Part shown: piece after piece, positions 44,679 to 53,906 of the stretch
Position numbering within the stretch: position 1 is the first letter of the stretch
Layout: the number at the start of each line of letters is the position of its first letter
DNA from: Pseudomonas sp. KK4
Lineage (GTDB): Bacteria > Pseudomonadota > Gammaproteobacteria > Pseudomonadales > Pseudomonadaceae
DNA length: 64,000 nucleotides
Assembly (NCBI RefSeq): GCF_001984065.1
Contig: NZ_LYVP01000010.1
Coordinates: forward strand, 1-64,000
Direction of reading: 5' to 3'
Notes under the pieces: model-generated
Database searches by the model: none
The model's input: the letters and a program-made list of their open reading frames with translations, nothing else
What the model was told of the DNA's origin: nothing
Program-made: the position numbers and the translations under genes

Positions 44679-45134
44679 ATGATCGACGCAGAACTGCTAA
44701 AACTCGTGGTTGAAGCCTCCAACGACGGCATCGTGGTAGCAGAGCAGGAAGGCGACGAAAACATCCTGATCTACGCGAACCCAGCCTTTGAACGCCTGAC
44801 GGGGTACAGCATTGACGACATCCTGTACCAGGACTGCCGTTTCCTGCAGGGGGATGACCGTGACCAAGCCGGCTTGACGGTAATCCGCGAGGCGATAAGA
44901 AACGGTCTCCCCTGCCGACAAGTCATTCGCAACTATCGCATGGACGGCAGCGCGTTCTGGAACGAACTGTCAATTACCCCCGTGTTCAACGACACCGATC
45001 AACTGACTTACTACATTGGTATCCAGAAAGACGTCAGCGTCGAAGTTGAGGCTAGAGAGCGAGTGCGTGAGCTGGAAGCTGAAGTCGCACAGTTGAAGAC
45101 CCAACTGGCTCAATTGCAGTCTAAAGCCCGTTAG
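44679..45134 (+). CDS. Short LOV blue-light photoreceptor (PpSB1-LOV type)
   Basis: The 151-residue protein is one LOV domain with short flanking helices. It carries the active-site loop YQDCRFLQGDD with adduct-forming Cys53 and the flavin-contact Gln116 in YIGIQKDV. The same loop with Asp instead of Asn before Cys is seen in P. putida PpSB1-LOV, and the Cys number matches. Blue light forms an FMN-Cys adduct and alters dimer geometry. The C-terminal coiled coil (about 122-150, ERVRELEAEVAQLKTQLAQL) is longer than in PpSB1-LOV. No effector domain is present, so signal passes to a partner, maybe the neighbouring EAL or PAS protein. Confidence 0.95.
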   Translation: MIDAELLKLVVEASNDGIVVAEQEGDENILIYANPAFERLTGYSIDDILYQDCRFLQGDDRDQAGLTVIREAIRNGLPCRQVIRNYRMDGSAFWNELSITPVFNDTDQLTYYIGIQKDVSVEVEARERVRELEAEVAQLKTQLAQLQSKAR

Positions 45135-45223
45135 CGTCAGGGCGCCTTGTTTTCGACCAGACAATGACCGCCATCCAACTGTTCAGCCGTCAGTCATCGT
45201 AACGGCGTTGCGTCCCAGCGGGT

Positions 45224-46558
45224 TCAGGTTCCGGCACTTTCAAGGGGAAACACCAAGTGAAAGCGGGTACCCGCTTCGGTACTGTCAACGCTTACAGAGC
45301 CGCCGTGCAGTTGCATGATTGAGCGCACAATGGCCAAGCCCAGGCCACCTGAGTCGTCGGGCTGATTACGTGAAGGGTCGCACCGGTAAAAGCGCTCAAA
45401 CACTCGCGGCAGATGTTCTGCTGCAATAGGTTCGCCGTGGTTGTGCACCGTAATTTCGAGTGTTCCTTGCGAAACTCTGCTGCTGATCGTCACGGCAGAT
45501 CCGGCAATTGCGTAGCGCAGTGCGTTGGCCAGCAAGTTGGCCAATGCTCGACGGATCAGGCCTGGATCACCCAGCAAGTGGTCCTGAGTCTGGTTTATCA
45601 GTTGCACATCTCGCTCTTGCGCCACGCCTTCGAAATACTCACATAACTGCTCAATCAGATCGTGCAGGCCCACTCGCTCAAGTTTTACGCAAGTGTTCGG
45701 TTGCTCGGTCCGGGCAAGAAACAGCATGCTGTCGATCATTCGTGCCAGCCTTTCATACTCTTCCTGATTGGAAACCAGCAGGTTCTGATAGTCCTCGATC
45801 GAACGGCTGCGCCTGAGGGCTTGCTGGGTATGACCCATCAGGTTACCGAGCGGGGTTCGCATCTCATGGGCGAGGTCTTCAGAGAAACGTGAAAGCTGGG
45901 CGAATCCGTCTTCAAGGCGTGCAAGCATTTGGTTAAGGGCACTGCAGAGCAGTTTGAGCTCGGTCAGTTCATTGAACTCATCCAACCGCAGATGCAAGTG
46001 CTGCACATCAATTCCAGCGGCGCGCTTGGCCAGCAGGCGCACAGGGTACAAGCCTCGTTGACTGACCCACCAACCGAGTGCGAAAGCCAAGAGCGCGCCG
46101 ACAGACATGGCCAACCAGAGCTTGAGTCGGTAGGCCCCCAGCATTTGGTCGCGCTCACTCAGCAGCTTGCCGGCGATCAGGGTCAAACCGCGATCACCCT
46201 CCGTGACATCCTTCCAGGCGAGCCGCACTGACTCCGTAGAGTGATCGTCACCCAGGCGAGCCTGGGGTGCAGCCGACAGCTTGGGCAAGGTCATGCGCAC
46301 TGGGTTGATTTCGATCAACACTTTGCCGGTGTCATCAACGATCCAGAGCAGATTGTCGCGATTGCCCAACATGTTTTCGTAGAGCTTGGGCCGACCTCGC
46401 AGCTGCTCGATGCTGTCGCTGTCGCTGATCAATGCTTGCATTCGATCCAGTCGTCCCAGCAGCGCCTGGTCATCGCGCCAGGCAATCTCTCGCTGCAACG
46501 ATTGATAAAGATAAAAGCCAATGGAGCCCAGGAGCAGCGTGCTGACCAGCGCGAACAT
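45224..46558 (-). CDS. HprS/CopS-like sensor histidine kinase
   Basis: The 444-residue product as counted from ATG has a periplasmic region (about 25-145) between two membrane helices, HAMP, and a histidine kinase core with the phosphorylated His231 in EDLAHEMRTPLGNLMGHTQQ and N, G1 and G2 boxes (NLLANALRYA, GGLGLAIV). It is of the heavy-metal/HprS sensor group. The conserved start appears upstream of 46558: the frame continues as [14 protein letters not shown], which homologues have, with CTG at 46600 (overlapping the regulator stop as CTGA) as the only plausible start there. Confidence 0.9.
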   Translation of the reverse strand: MFALVSTLLLGSIGFYLYQSLQREIAWRDDQALLGRLDRMQALISDSDSIEQLRGRPKLYENMLGNRDNLLWIVDDTGKVLIEINPVRMTLPKLSAAPQARLGDDHSTESVRLAWKDVTEGDRGLTLIAGKLLSERDQMLGAYRLKLWLAMSVGALLAFALGWWVSQRGLYPVRLLAKRAAGIDVQHLHLRLDEFNELTELKLLCSALNQMLARLEDGFAQLSRFSEDLAHEMRTPLGNLMGHTQQALRRSRSIEDYQNLLVSNQEEYERLARMIDSMLFLARTEQPNTCVKLERVGLHDLIEQLCEYFEGVAQERDVQLINQTQDHLLGDPGLIRRALANLLANALRYAIAGSAVTISSRVSQGTLEITVHNHGEPIAAEHLPRVFERFYRCDPSRNQPDDSGGLGLAIVRSIMQLHGGSVSVDSTEAGTRFHLVFPLESAGT

Positions 46559-46596
46559 GATCGCCAGGCGCAGGCTCAGGGTGCGCGGAAAGAGTT

Positions 46597-47268
<672 letters not shown>

Positions 47269-47318
47269 CTGTTCCTCCAGGACTGGAGCACAGGCTAGCT
47301 CGCTTCGCTGATTTCTCA

Positions 47319-47336
47319 CATTACAAATTGGTAATC
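47319..47336. promoter_or_regulatory. Candidate HprR/CusR-type operator
   Basis: CATTACAAATTGGTAATC has inverted arms ATTAC and GTAAT, closely matching the E. coli HprR box (CATTAC...GTAATG with an AAA-TT centre). It sits between the response regulator (start 47268) and the divergent hiuH operon (first start 47419), the proper place for a shared operator. Confidence 0.7.
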
Positions 47337-47418
47337 CGCAGGCAATGATACTGACGGGGCGGGCTGGTCATGATGTCTGGCAATGACTCATACAGACTCA
47401 ACCGACCAAGGAAACAGC

Positions 47419-47922
47419 ATGCGTACAAGCCTATCGACTTCATTGCTGATCACACTCGCAATGAGTTCTGCGTTCGCCGTTGCAGCCCCGGCCCAAGTGG
47501 CACAGCGCAAGGATGTGACCCTTGCAATGGCCAATGATCTGCTGGATGCCGCGCTGATGGCCTGTCATGCCGATGGCCGCACAGCCGTTGCCGCAGTGGT
47601 AGACCGCGCAGGCAATCTGGTTGCCCTGCAACGCGACGACAATGTGGGCCCGCACAACACGCTGGCCGCGCAACGCAAAGCCTATACCGCGCTGTCGACC
47701 AAGACCTCCACGCTGTTGTTGGCGCAACGCGCCCGCGCTAATCCAGATGCAGAAAACCTCAACACCCTTGACGAGCTATTGCTGCTCGGCGGCGGCGTGC
47801 CATTGCAATTTGAGGATGAAGTCATCGGCGCCATCGGTGTCGCCGGTGCGGGCGGCGCTGCAAACGATGAAGGTTGTGCAGCAGTCGCTATCAACAAAGT
47901 TTTACCTGCCGTTAAAAACTAA
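47419..47922 (+). CDS. GlcG/HbpS-like heme-binding protein, exported
   Basis: The 167-residue protein starts with a signal peptide of about 22 residues (LLITLAMSSAFAVAAPA), followed by a GlcG/HbpS domain: AVVDRAGNLVALQRDDN, AQRKAYTALS and the final GGVPLQFEDEVIGAIGVAGA. HbpS binds heme and iron and takes part in redox stress sensing in Streptomyces. ATG at 47419 has AAGGA upstream. Its stop is 10 bases before the hiuH gene, so they form an operon, divergent from the two-component system. Confidence 0.88.
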   Translation: MRTSLSTSLLITLAMSSAFAVAAPAQVAQRKDVTLAMANDLLDAALMACHADGRTAVAAVVDRAGNLVALQRDDNVGPHNTLAAQRKAYTALSTKTSTLLLAQRARANPDAENLNTLDELLLLGGGVPLQFEDEVIGAIGVAGAGGAANDEGCAAVAINKVLPAVKN

Positions 47923-47932
47923 GGACATCACC

Positions 47933-48343
47933 ATGACTGTATTGAAAGGTTTCTTCGCTGGCGCGGTATTGAGTGCCCTGTCTGCCTTTGCATCAGCGGC
48001 CACCAATCCATTGAGCGTGCACGTACTCAACTTGCAGGATGGCCTGCCCTCCCCTGGCGTCAATGTCACGCTGGAAAAACAGGACGGTAAAGACTGGGAC
48101 ATGCTCAACAGCGCGGCAACCAATGAGCAAGGTCGTATCACAGGGCTGTATCCGGAAGGTCGGGATCTGGAGAAAGGCACCTACCGTGTCACCTTCAAAA
48201 CCGGTGAGTGGTTCAAGGCGCACAAAACGGCCAGCTTCTTTCCAGAGGTACCGGTCATTTTTGAGGTGGACGGCACCGTTGCGCACTACCATATCCCGTT
48301 GCTTCTGAGCCCGTACGGCTTCTCCACCTACCGAGGAAATTGA
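47933..48343 (+). CDS. hiuH: Periplasmic 5-hydroxyisourate hydrolase (transthyretin-like)
   Basis: The 136-residue protein has a signal peptide of about 22 residues (ending AFASA), then the transthyretin-like enzyme with catalytic His in LSVHVLNLQDG, Arg in EGRDLEKGTYRVTF, and His in VAHYHIPLLLSPYGFSTYRG. The end reads YRGN; the usual family signature is YRGS. The enzyme converts 5-hydroxyisourate, a urate-oxidation product, to OHCU. E. coli HiuH is also periplasmic and next to hprRS, and it is induced with oxidative stress. The same layout here supports the gene name. Confidence 0.92.
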   Translation: MTVLKGFFAGAVLSALSAFASAATNPLSVHVLNLQDGLPSPGVNVTLEKQDGKDWDMLNSAATNEQGRITGLYPEGRDLEKGTYRVTFKTGEWFKAHKTASFFPEVPVIFEVDGTVAHYHIPLLLSPYGFSTYRGN

Positions 48344-48481
48344 CAGTCAAGTGATGCGTGATGGCGCAGCAGAGCGTCCATGGCGAAATGTGCGGCTGGC
48401 GTGAAGGGCGAGGGTGTCCGCGTACTTTCAAGCGAACACCATTGCTCTTCACGCCGGGACTTCGGTGCGTCAACGTAGCGT

Positions 48482-49111
48482 TCACTCCTCGCCGAGCAGC
48501 AGCGCAGGTAATTGATAAATCTCACCAACGACCTGCATCGTCGCCTCCTCGATCGTCCCCTCATTACGACACAAAACCCACCCCTGATCCGCAACCGCCT
48601 GTTCGAACGCCTCGGTACACGCGATCTGTTCCGCCAGGCTGTGAATCACCGTACTGCCCAATCCACGAGATCGCGACGCAGCCCTTGCCCATGAAATATC
48701 CGGGGATGTGACAACGCCGACATGCAGGTCCGGCACTTGCACGTTCCGATCAATGTTCAACCGTAGAATCTCTGCAAACGGTACCATCCGGCGAAACGCG
48801 GCATCGGATGGATACCAGCGATCGATCAGGATAATGCTGCCCGATGGTTGCTCAGGCAGTACATGCCGGCTGATCCACAGGCGGCTATCTGCAAAGCGCC
48901 GACAAACCTCCAGCTCCAACTCCCTGCCAGGGTTTCTGACGAGTTGGTTAACGAGCGCCATTGTTTCAGCCCTGCAGGGATCGTTATTTCTCTCGCAAAG
49001 CCGGATGACCTTCCTGTTATCAGCCCTCAGTGCTTTCGTAACGGCTTCCAACAGCGTGGTTTTGCCCGTGCCCTTGGGCCCGTCCAGAGAAACGAATATC
49101 GGACGGGTCAT
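48482..49111 (-). CDS. P-loop nucleotide kinase (thymidylate/deoxynucleoside kinase-like)
   Basis: The 209-residue protein has a Walker A loop in SLDGPKGTGKTTLLEAVTKA, a DRWYPSD segment that fits the nucleotide-binding DRY-like site of dTMP kinases, and an Arg-rich lid (WARAASRSRG). It is related to thymidylate kinases, but the lid and substrate region differ from the housekeeping tmk product, so the substrate may be another nucleotide or small molecule. It is convergent with the hiuH gene, with 138 bases between. It stands alone. Confidence 0.7.
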   Translation of the reverse strand: MTRPIFVSLDGPKGTGKTTLLEAVTKALRADNRKVIRLCERNNDPCRAETMALVNQLVRNPGRELELEVCRRFADSRLWISRHVLPEQPSGSIILIDRWYPSDAAFRRMVPFAEILRLNIDRNVQVPDLHVGVVTSPDISWARAASRSRGLGSTVIHSLAEQIACTEAFEQAVADQGWVLCRNEGTIEEATMQVVGEIYQLPALLLGEE

Positions 49112-49468
49112 TGTTCAAGCATCGATTGACAGACGGTTTTTCCAGGACTGAAAGCGTGCATTGGCATCGGGTTACCTTAACAAGTAGGGTGCTTCTGAAC
49201 CCTATGATCGCCTGTAAGTTAAACGCTGTCTCAGGCATTGACCTGCGGACTGTGCCTTGCCCTCCCCCCAACCACCGTTTTGCACCACACAAATCCCTCC
49301 CACGGTTTCGCCACGCCGTTTGATCGCTGTGGTTGCACGCAGCGCTTTGGGATTCACATCCTTTGTAATGACCGCACTGCACAACTTTCGTGATTTTCCG
49401 ATTTTGCGGCGTGTGGTACGGCGTGATGATGGCATTCGTCTGAGTTCATTCACGCGAGGTAATGATCG
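49112..49468. other. Intergenic stretch without recognised features
   Basis: These 357 bases hold the kinase promoter at the left and that of the small gene at 49469. Nothing else is seen. Confidence 0.4.
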
Positions 49469-49684
49469 ATGCAAACCATGCTGCAAATTCAGCAGCTGCA
49501 GTTGAAGCTCGTTGAATCGGCTTCAGTCAGCGAAAACTGTGCAATCGACCTGATGGACATTCTTTTCAAGTTGAAGGCTGAGCAGGCGAAAGATGTGCTC
49601 GGCATCATCGAGGTGTTGTTGAGCGAGGCCGAGGCGTTGAAACAGCTGTCACGGGATGTCTGGGCGAGTCATGGGTGTGCGTGA
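49469..49684 (+). CDS. Small hypothetical protein (71 aa)
   Basis: The 71-residue product (MQTMLQIQQLQLKLVESASV at the start) is predicted to be all helical, with KLKAEQAKDVLGIIEVLLSE in the middle. No family is recognised. CGAGGTAA lies about 10 bases upstream of the ATG. It faces the end of the sphingolipid-type operon. It is coding-like but its function is unknown. Confidence 0.5.
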   Translation: MQTMLQIQQLQLKLVESASVSENCAIDLMDILFKLKAEQAKDVLGIIEVLLSEAEALKQLSRDVWASHGCA

Positions 49685-49717
49685 TGGCCAGGCACGCACC
49701 GTGAAACAATGACGCGA

Positions 49718-51445
49718 TCAAACTTTCGCCTCGTCAGTGCGGGTGCCATCAGGATCGAAGGCGTTTTCTATGGCCGACACCTTGCCCTCCCGTACATCGA
49801 GAATCTGGTCGGCAATGCGGATCATGGCAGGACGATGGGACACTGCGATGACCGTAATGCCAGGGGTCAGATTCTTCAGGACCTGGCATATCTCGGCCTC
49901 CGATTCCGGATCCAGCGCACTGGTGGCTTCGTCCAGGATCAGCAGCTTGGGGCTATGGGCCAGGGCTCGTGCGATGACGATGCGCTGCCTTTGGCCCCCG
50001 GACAGTTTGGCACCCCGCTCGCCTACGATCGATTGCAGCCCGCCCGGGCACTCCTGCACAAACTGCCACGCGCCGGCCTGACGAAGCGCGCGCTCCGCAT
50101 CCGCGGCATTCAAGGCCTTGTCACCCAAGGTGACGTTCGCCAGGATGCTATCGTGCAGCAGTAGCGTTTCCTGTGTGACGTAGCCGATCATTCGGCGCCA
50201 CGCTCTCCTGTCCAGGTCATGCAAATCATGGTCGTCTACCCTGATGCGCCCCGATTGTGGCGCCAGCAGCGAACAGATCAGGTCGAGCACAGTGGTCTTG
50301 CCCGCACCGGAAGGACCGATCATGGTGGTGAAGGTACCGACCGTAAAACTCATTGAGACGTCGTCAAGCACCTGACGCCCGCCGTAGCCAAAGTGGATAT
50401 TTTCAAAGGTGATATGCCGCTTGAGGGCAGGAATGCGGGTGCCGCCGACGGGCTCGGCGTCGGCGATAGCGTTGTCGATCGATTCGTTAATGGCCCAGTA
50501 GGCGCTCTCTTGAGCGGCCATCCGGTGATAGCGCTGCTGCGCCTTGTGCAGCAAGCCCAACATGCGTATTACCACGAATATAAGCACCATCACCGAAGAC
50601 AGCGGCAGCCCGCCCATCACCAGCCCGGCGTAGAGACCCGCCGCAGCAAGGATCGCCAACATGGGCTCCTGCAGGGCCCGCAGTGTTTCGCGGCTCATCA
50701 CCTCACGTTCCAGTGCCGTGTTGAGCTCGCCGGCATGACCGCGCAGCAGGGAGTCGGCGATGTCATCCCGGGCCATGGCCTTGAGCGGTTTGACCGAAGC
50801 CAGCGTATCGGTCAGGTAGACCAGCAGCTCACGCATCAGTCGGGTCTGGCTTTTGCCCACGCGCCGCGATGTCTTCACCAGCCCCCGCACAGCCACCAGC
50901 AACACCGCACCGATCAGCAGCGACAGGAGCGCCGCCTGCCAGGAAACGAAAAGCGCGATGACTGCATAGGCCGCCGCCTGTATACCCAGTGCCAGCATAT
51001 TGGCGGCGTGCTCATACGCGGTGGAAGCACGGTAGGCTTCGGTCGCCACGGCATTGGCCAGGGCGCCCGCCGGCTGGCGCAGATAATATTCCCAGCGGCT
51101 GCCCAGCGACGCCTTGATCAGGTCAATGCGCAAGTCAGTCGCCACATGCGCCACCGTGTAGCCAACCTGCCGATTGCCCAGCAGTATCAGCAGGTTGCTC
51201 AGCGTCATGCCCACGACGATGATCACCAGCATGTTCGCGATGGTGGGTTGCAGACCGATCGCGTCCATTATCCCGAAGACCTGCACCGCCAATTTTGAGT
51301 GCGGCTGGTCCTCCAGCACAGCCGATATCAGGGGCAGCATCGTGCTCAGACTGACGCTTTCAACCACCCCTGCCAGCAGCAAGCTGAGCAGCATCAGGAC
51401 GGTACGGGCCGGATAAGAGCGGCCAAAGGCAAAAATAATCCGCAT
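49718..51445 (-). CDS. MsbA-like ABC exporter (fused membrane and ATPase domains)
   Basis: The 575-residue half-transporter has six membrane helices in about residues 1-310 and an ATP-binding domain with Walker A GPSGAGKTT, signature LSGGQRQR and Walker B LLILDEATSALD. It is of the lipid/peptide exporter class, which works as a homodimer. As the last gene of the operon with SPT, ACP, epimerase and acyl-AMP ligase (57 bases after SPT), it most likely flips the ceramide-type lipid across the inner membrane, as MsbA does for lipid A core. This is inference from position. Export of another compound cannot be excluded. Confidence 0.9.
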   Translation of the reverse strand: MRIIFAFGRSYPARTVLMLLSLLLAGVVESVSLSTMLPLISAVLEDQPHSKLAVQVFGIMDAIGLQPTIANMLVIIVVGMTLSNLLILLGNRQVGYTVAHVATDLRIDLIKASLGSRWEYYLRQPAGALANAVATEAYRASTAYEHAANMLALGIQAAAYAVIALFVSWQAALLSLLIGAVLLVAVRGLVKTSRRVGKSQTRLMRELLVYLTDTLASVKPLKAMARDDIADSLLRGHAGELNTALEREVMSRETLRALQEPMLAILAAAGLYAGLVMGGLPLSSVMVLIFVVIRMLGLLHKAQQRYHRMAAQESAYWAINESIDNAIADAEPVGGTRIPALKRHITFENIHFGYGGRQVLDDVSMSFTVGTFTTMIGPSGAGKTTVLDLICSLLAPQSGRIRVDDHDLHDLDRRAWRRMIGYVTQETLLLHDSILANVTLGDKALNAADAERALRQAGAWQFVQECPGGLQSIVGERGAKLSGGQRQRIVIARALAHSPKLLILDEATSALDPESEAEICQVLKNLTPGITVIAVSHRPAMIRIADQILDVREGKVSAIENAFDPDGTRTDEAKV

Positions 51446-51502
51446 GAGTGTCGTTCACTATGACTGGGTAAAGATTAGCTCACCGACAGCTCGCGACACT
51501 TA

Positions 51503-52711
51503 TCAAGCGCCCACTGTGACGAGGCCCATCGGGCTGCGCAATGAAGCGAAGGCCTCGATGATCTGGTCTATTTGTTGGGGTGTATGCGCCGCACTGACGC
51601 TGCAACGCACCAATGTGACGGCACCGGGGGTCGCGGGAGGAAGGACCAGATTGACATAGACGCCCTTCTCTATCAGCGCTCGCCAGACAGCCAGGCCCTC
51701 GTGAGGCGAATTGAGCATGACGGCAATCACCGGGCTGGCTTGCGGCCCCAATCGGTAGCCGGACTCTGCCAAACCCTCATAAAGCCGCCGGGCGTTCGTC
51801 CACAGCTGACGCCGCAACTGCGGGCGTTCCTTGATGGCCATCAGCGCCGACCTCACCGAAGCGATCGCCGAAGGTGCAGGCGAAGCAGTGAAGATGTAAG
51901 GTCTGCTGGCGTAGCGCAGCAGGTCCATCTGCGCGTCGTGGCAGGCCGCAAATCCGCCGACGGCGCCCAGGCTCTTGCTGAACGTGCCCAACAGAATGTC
52001 CACCTCCGAGTCCACGCCCAACGCCTCGGCCAGCCCTCGCCCTTTTTCACCCAGGACGCCAAAGGAATGCGCTTCGTCAACCAACAGGTAGCCTCCGAGG
52101 CGACGTTTGACCTCGACTATTTCCCTGAGCGGGGCCTGGTCACCCAGCATGCTGTAGATCCCTTCCACCAGGATGATCGCTTCGCGCGCGCGTTCGCCGA
52201 GCCGGATCATGCGCCGCTCAAGGTCAGCGACGTCGTTATGGCGGAACCGGATGATCTCCGCGCCTCCCAGTTTGCAAGCGTCGTAGATGCTTGCGTGGCA
52301 ATCGGCGTCAAGCAACACCACCTCGCGCGCGCTTGCCAGCGTTCCGATGACGCCCAGGTTGGCGACATAGCCCGTGGAGAACACGATGACCGAACGCCGC
52401 CCCAGAAACTCGACCAGTTCCTCCTCCAGCGCGCTGTGCCCGGCGTAACTGCCGTTGGCCATGCGCGAACCGGTGGTGCCAGTGCCTTCAAGCTCCAGTG
52501 AGCGCTGTGCGGCCTTGATACTGTCGGGGTCGAAGGTCAGCCCGAGATAGTTATTGGTGCCGGCCAGAATGACCTTTTGGCCCTGGATGCTGCCCTCGGT
52601 CGGGGAATACATCTCATCGATGCGAATCCCGAAAGGATGCAGGTCTGAATCCGTGAGACTGGCACGCTCCGCTGCCAGTTTGCCGAACTTGTCAAACAGT
52701 CCCATCGGCAT
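51503..52711 (-). CDS. spt: Alpha-oxoamine synthase, serine palmitoyltransferase type
   Basis: The 402-residue PLP enzyme is of fold type I. The PLP-binding Lys246 lies in LLGTFSKSLGAVGGF; Asp212 and His215 in LLVDEAHSFG bind the cofactor ring, and His139 (LLDADCHASIYD) stacks on it. The GTFSKS-x-(G)-x-VGGF motif is that of bacterial serine palmitoyltransferases; KBL and BioF carry a (T/F)(L/G)GKALG-type motif instead. SPT condenses an acyl thioester with serine to 3-ketodihydrosphingosine. The neighbours (ACP, acyl-AMP ligase, ceramide-synthase-like GNAT) support this. The gene overlaps the ACP gene by 20 bases. Confidence 0.88.
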   Translation of the reverse strand: MPMGLFDKFGKLAAERASLTDSDLHPFGIRIDEMYSPTEGSIQGQKVILAGTNNYLGLTFDPDSIKAAQRSLELEGTGTTGSRMANGSYAGHSALEEELVEFLGRRSVIVFSTGYVANLGVIGTLASAREVVLLDADCHASIYDACKLGGAEIIRFRHNDVADLERRMIRLGERAREAIILVEGIYSMLGDQAPLREIVEVKRRLGGYLLVDEAHSFGVLGEKGRGLAEALGVDSEVDILLGTFSKSLGAVGGFAACHDAQMDLLRYASRPYIFTASPAPSAIASVRSALMAIKERPQLRRQLWTNARRLYEGLAESGYRLGPQASPVIAVMLNSPHEGLAVWRALIEKGVYVNLVLPPATPGAVTLVRCSVSAAHTPQQIDQIIEAFASLRSPMGLVTVGA

Positions 52712-52955
52712 GCTCCATCAGGTTGAGAATTGCGTGTGACAGCTGCGCGGGTGTGCGCACATCCATCAAAATATTGAGATGGATCGAGATGTCGAATTCG
52801 TCTTCCAGCTCCATCAGCATGTCCATCACCTTGATCGACTCCATACCCAGGTCCTGGGCCAGATCGGTATCCGGGTAAATTGACGCGCCGGGAGGTGCGA
52901 ACCGCCCGATGAGCATCAGCACCCTTTGGAGTATCGCTTCTTGTGTGATCATCAT
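52692..52955 (-). CDS. Acyl carrier protein
   Basis: The 87-residue protein has the phosphopantetheine-attachment Ser40 in DLGMESIKVMDMLMELEDEF (the usual DSL is ESI here). It is acidic, helical and lies between the epimerase and SPT genes, and is surely loaded by the acyl-AMP ligase of the same operon. It would present a long-chain acyl group to SPT, as AcpR does in Caulobacter and Sphingomonas. It is not the housekeeping AcpP. Confidence 0.9.
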   Translation of the reverse strand: MMITQEAILQRVLMLIGRFAPPGASIYPDTDLAQDLGMESIKVMDMLMELEDEFDISIHLNILMDVRTPAQLSHAILNLMEHADGTV

Positions 52956-52988
52956 CGGTCTCCTTGAGTTCAGTGGCTCTTTGCCCGC

Positions 52989-53906
52989 TCAGAACAGGTG
53001 ATTGCGCAACGCTTGCCGCAAAAGAATCCGCGGCTCCCAGCCCAGCGTCGCGCTGATGTGCGCATTGCTGCACGTCCAGTCAGGGTGCATCAATTCATTG
53101 ACTTTACCGGGGGTCAGCATGGGGGCCTGGCGGGTGAACCGGGACAGCACCAGGTTCGCCCGGGCGATCCCTTTCAATACTGCACCAGGGAATACCGCTT
53201 GCCGTACTGGCGCCTGGCGGATATCGGAGGCGATGCCCGCCAGGCTTGCCCAGTCATAACCCTGCGCCTGGCCGTCACACAGCTCAAAGGTCTGCGATTG
53301 CCCGACAGGCGCATCCAGCCACTGCATGACGGCACTGACCAAATCGTCCACATGGAGAAAGCTGAACAGTGAATCATCCCGACCCAGGGTCACCAGCCAG
53401 CCGCGCAGCAGCCACTCGAACACCGGGCGCAATTCGCGGTCGCCGGGGCCGTAGACAGCGGTCGGCCTGAAAATGCACACCGGAATCGGTCCGGCCGCGG
53501 CATTGACCTGTCGTTCGCCTTCGAATTTGGAAGCGGCGTACCAGGACAACGTCGGATGACGGGCGGCAAGGGACGAAATCAGCAGAAAGCGCTCGCAACT
53601 GCCGCTACGCCGTGCTGCCTCCATCAAGCGCTTGCTGCCCAGCACATTGACCGCGTCGAAGTCCCTGGCATCTCGGCCCCTGACCTTGCCAGCACAGTGA
53701 ATGACCGCATCCGCCCCCCGGGTGAGCTCGGCAAGCGCCGGTTCATCTTCGAGTGTTCCCTTGATCCACGTCGTTCCATCCTCTGCCGTCCCGCTCCGGG
53801 AGCGAGCCAGGGCCCGCACTTGCACGCCACGGTCGACCAGTCGCTGGCGCAAGACACCGCCAATGAACCCGGTAGCACCGGTGAGCGACACCACGCGTAC
53901 GGTCAC
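52989..53906 (-). CDS. NAD-dependent epimerase/dehydratase family protein, ceramide-reductase (CerR) type
   Basis: The 305-residue extended-SDR protein has the Rossmann motif TGATGFIGG (residues 9-17) and the catalytic pair in WYAASKFEGE. In bacterial sphingolipid operons such a gene, CerR, reduces the 3-keto group of an acylated sphinganine (keto-ceramide). The start is GTG at 53906, overlapping the ligase stop as GTGA; the longer frame from 53927 begins with TTG. It lies between ligase and ACP genes in the operon, which supports the CerR role, though sugar-nucleotide epimerases look similar. Confidence 0.85.
   Translation of the reverse strand: MTVRVVSLTGATGFIGGVLRQRLVDRGVQVRALARSRSGTAEDGTTWIKGTLEDEPALAELTRGADAVIHCAGKVRGRDARDFDAVNVLGSKRLMEAARRSGSCERFLLISSLAARHPTLSWYAASKFEGERQVNAAAGPIPVCIFRPTAVYGPGDRELRPVFEWLLRGWLVTLGRDDSLFSFLHVDDLVSAVMQWLDAPVGQSQTFELCDGQAQGYDWASLAGIASDIRQAPVRQAVFPGAVLKGIARANLVLSRFTRQAPMLTPGKVNELMHPDWTCSNAHISATLGWEPRILLRQALRNHLF

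Noticed and set aside
51503..52711. Annotation of the alpha-oxoamine synthase as BioF (biotin) or KBL
   Set aside because: The Lys motif is GTFSKS rather than the GKALG type, no other biotin gene is near, and an ACP and a ceramide-synthase-like gene are neighbours.
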